From NCBI RefSeq assembly GCF_900113835.1, contig NZ_FOQV01000002.1:682001-746000 (forward strand): a stretch of DNA of 64,000 nt, read 5' to 3'. The position numbers and the translations under genes are program-made. This document shows, piece after piece, positions 62,351-64,000 of this stretch; the stretch's first letter is position 1, and every line of letters starts with the position of its first letter. The notes under the pieces were generated by a model. The model did no database searches and was not told the origin of the DNA. It saw only the letters and a list, made by a program, of their open reading frames with translations. Origin of the DNA: Allobosea sp. OK403 (GTDB lineage Bacteria; Pseudomonadota; Alphaproteobacteria; Rhizobiales; Beijerinckiaceae).

Positions 62351-63360
62351 CCAAGTCCTTTTCCGAGACCAAGTCCTTCTCCGAAACCAAGTCCTTTTCC
62401 GAACGCCTGCGCGGCATCCATGCGGCGACGATCGTGCCGATGAAGCCGGACTTCTCGATCGACGAGGCGGCCTTGGCGCAGCATATTGCGTCCGTCACCG
62501 TCGTTCCCGGCATCAATGGGCTGCTGGTCAATGGCCATGCCGGCGAGAATTTCGTGCTGTCGCTGGCCGAGAAGCGGCGTGTCGTCGAGATCGCACGCGA
62601 ACATTGCCCGCGCGAGTGCCTCATCGTCTCCGGCGTGAACCATGAGTCCAGCCTGGAGGCTGCGCGCGAAGCGGCCGTGCTGGAGGAGGCCGGCGCCGAC
62701 GGGCTCTTGGTGTTTCCTCCCAATAGCTGGGCGCTCGGGCATGCCGATGCCTGCGTGATCGAGCATCATGAGCGCGTACGCGACGCCACGAGCGGGCCGC
62801 TGATGCTTTACGGTGCGCCGGTCAGCGCAGGTGCAATGGCCTATTCGCCGGCCGTGCTGGGGCGCCTGGTGGCGGATCCGCGCTTCCTGGCCATCAAGGA
62901 GGGAAGCTGGGAAGTCGCCGCCTATGAGGCGAATCTGCGGCTGATCCAGAAGCTTCGCCCCGATTTCAGCGTGCTGGGCTCGGGCGACGAGCATCTGCTG
63001 ACGAGCTACATCATCGGCAGCGCTGGCAGCCAGGTCAGTCTGGCAGCGGTGGTGCCGGAACTCGTGGTCGCGCTCTGGAACGCGGCCGAGGCCGACGATT
63101 GGACGCGGGCGCGGGCCGTGCATGAAAAGCTCTATCCGCTCTCCGTCGCCGTCTATCGCGATGCGCCGGGCGGACGCGCGACCGCACGCCTCAAAGCCTG
63201 TCTGAAGCTGCTGGGACGCCTCCCGAACGATGTGTTGCGCCCGCCGCAGCCCTCCGTGACGGAGGACGAACTGCGCACGCTCGCGGCGGCACTCGACACC
63301 GCCGGCTATCGGGCTGACGGAACAGCCCGGAGCGACCATAGCCTGGTCGAAGCACAATAG
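62347..63360 (+). CDS. DHDPS/NAL-family lyase with N-terminal TKSFSE repeat
   Basis: 337 residues. A (beta/alpha)8 class I aldolase-like protein. The Schiff-base lysine is in L-A-I-K-E-G-S and the tyrosine equivalent in M-L-Y-G-A-P; G-I-N-G-L-L-V-N-G-H-A-G-E replaces the usual GTTGE. The family includes dihydrodipicolinate synthase, keto-deoxy sugar aldolases and hydroxyproline-pathway deaminases. The first 18 residues after Met are three copies of T-K-S-F-S-E. It overlaps the DAO-like gene by 4 bases, so it is the last step of the dehydrogenase operon. Confidence 0.88.
   Translation: MTKSFSETKSFSETKSFSERLRGIHAATIVPMKPDFSIDEAALAQHIASVTVVPGINGLLVNGHAGENFVLSLAEKRRVVEIAREHCPRECLIVSGVNHESSLEAAREAAVLEEAGADGLLVFPPNSWALGHADACVIEHHERVRDATSGPLMLYGAPVSAGAMAYSPAVLGRLVADPRFLAIKEGSWEVAAYEANLRLIQKLRPDFSVLGSGDEHLLTSYIIGSAGSQVSLAAVVPELVVALWNAAEADDWTRARAVHEKLYPLSVAVYRDAPGGRATARLKACLKLLGRLPNDVLRPPQPSVTEDELRTLAAALDTAGYRADGTARSDHSLVEAQ
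62350..62403 (+). repeat. Three in-frame 18-base tandem repeats at the gene start
   Basis: ACCAAGTCCTTTTCCGAG with two near-identical copies, differing at two third-codon positions. They encode T-K-S-F-S-E three times. Confidence 0.9.
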
Positions 63361-63383
63361 GCCGGCGCTTCGACAAGGACTGG

Positions 63384-64000
63384 TCAGCCCGCCTTTCGCT
63401 GGGCCGCGGACTGAAAGCCGAGGCTGAAGCGCGCGACGAGGTCGCGCGCCGCCGCATCCTGAGCCGCCGGCAAGGGCAGACGCGGCGGGCGCGGCGCGCC
63501 GGCCGAAAAGCCCATATGGTTGAGCAGCGCCTTGGTGCCCGCGACATAGGCTTGTCCGCCGACGAACTCGATCAGCGGCAGTTGCTCCAGGTAAAGGGCG
63601 CGCGCCGCTTTGATCGCATCTTCATCGGCCACCAGCTCGAAGATCCGCGCCATCGCCGCGGGCGCGACATTCGAGGCCACGGCCACCCAGCCCTGCGCGC
63701 CTTCGACGAAGGATTCGAAGCCGAGGATGCCGCCGAACACGGTCATCCGCTCGCCGCAGAGCCGGATGATGTCGCGAACGCGCGTCACCTCCAGCGTCGA
63801 TTCCTTGATGTAGAGGCAGTTGTCGATCTCGGCGATGCGAGCGACCAAAGCGGGCCTGAGGTCGACATTGGCCGTGGCGGGGTTGTTGTAGACCATGATC
63901 GGCAGCCCGATCGCATCTCCCACCGTCCGGTAGTGCTGGACGAGTTCCTCGTCGGTCGGCGTCGAATAGAAGGGCGGGATGATCATCACGCCGTCAGCGC
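63384..64000 (-). CDS. DHDPS/NAL-family lyase (N-terminus outside window)
   Basis: The frame stays open through the last base, and the residues before the first in-window start read A-D-G-V-M-I-I-P-P-F-Y, the interior of a DHDPS-family protein, so the gene is cut by the window edge. About 205 residues are visible. The Schiff-base lysine is in Y-I-K-E-S-T, with the catalytic tyrosine in I-M-V-Y-N-N-P and G-x-x-G-F-E further on. It is convergent with the paralogue that ends 23 bases away, giving two distant members of one family tail to tail. Confidence 0.9.
   Translation of the reverse strand, partial: ADGVMIIPPFYSTPTDEELVQHYRTVGDAIGLPIMVYNNPATANVDLRPALVARIAEIDNCLYIKESTLEVTRVRDIIRLCGERMTVFGGILGFESFVEGAQGWVAVASNVAPAAMARIFELVADEDAIKAARALYLEQLPLIEFVGGQAYVAGTKALLNHMGFSAGAPRPPRLPLPAAQDAAARDLVARFSLGFQSAAQRKAG

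Noticed and set aside
58570..63360. Complete hydroxyproline degradation operon
   Set aside because: The dehydrogenase and DHDPS-family genes fit, but no 2-epimerase or semialdehyde dehydrogenase is visible, and the FAD subunits fit opine oxidases or HcnBC equally well.

Overview
The window is a GC-rich chromosomal segment of an alphaproteobacterium, most likely a soil or plant-associated member of the Hyphomicrobiales (Bosea-like). The reasons are the split three-gene proton-translocating transhydrogenase (pntAA-pntAB-pntB), the aa3-type cytochrome oxidase subunit IV peptide, the density of ABC and TRAP uptake systems, and the dispersed palindromic intergenic repeats. The genus is an inference from gene content, not a measurement. 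No rRNA, tRNA, CRISPR array, insertion sequence or intact prophage was seen.

Layout. 1-8.7 kb is mostly housekeeping: a partial TPR protein, an alpha/beta hydrolase, a GNAT acetyltransferase, the pnt operon with a COX IV-like peptide upstream, a gene-poor patch with a decayed coding remnant, an ABC1 kinase and an unknown protein. 8.8-17.3 kb holds acyl-CoA and keto-acid functions: a BKACE-type enzyme, MaoC hydratase, two acyl-CoA synthetases, a hydrolase and a double PPC-domain protein. An IclR regulator at 16.4-17.3 kb is divergent from a TRAP transporter, SDR and Asp/Glu-racemase-like cluster (17.5-22.2 kb). A TetR gene then leads a complete branched-chain-amino-acid-type ABC operon (livGF-SBP-livHM order) that runs into a GAF protein and an amidohydrolase (22.3-29.3 kb). 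Next come three metallohydrolases (M81, M20, M20) and a full dipeptide/oligopeptide-type ABC transporter (29.6-38.8 kb).

38.8-41.4 kb carries CtlX, ornithine cyclodeaminase and a divergent Lrp/AsnC regulator. 41.6-46.4 kb is a polyamine-type ABC transporter ending in a polysaccharide-deacetylase-family enzyme. 46.7-55.7 kb has two amidohydrolases, a LysR regulator, an orphan peptide-type binding protein, a carbamoylase-type M20 amidase, dihydropyrimidinase and a GntR regulator. 56.4-64.0 kb has a polar-amino-acid ABC transporter divergent from a three-part Fe-S/FAD dehydrogenase of the HcnABC/opine oxidase/D-hydroxyproline dehydrogenase type, followed by two DHDPS-family lyases.

How it fits together. 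From 17 kb onward the window reads as a scavenging island for amides, ureides, cyclic amides and modified amino acids. Five uptake systems alternate with C-N hydrolases, each block having its own regulator. The best-supported new regulatory link is an identical 15-base sequence with a TGTATACA core. It lies upstream of dihydropyrimidinase-gntR and again in the divergent promoter region between the amino-acid transporter and the Fe-S/FAD dehydrogenase genes. This suggests one GntR regulon covering 54.2-63.4 kb. A second link is a pair of TCCA-N5-TGGA sites flanking the iclR/TRAP divergent promoter.
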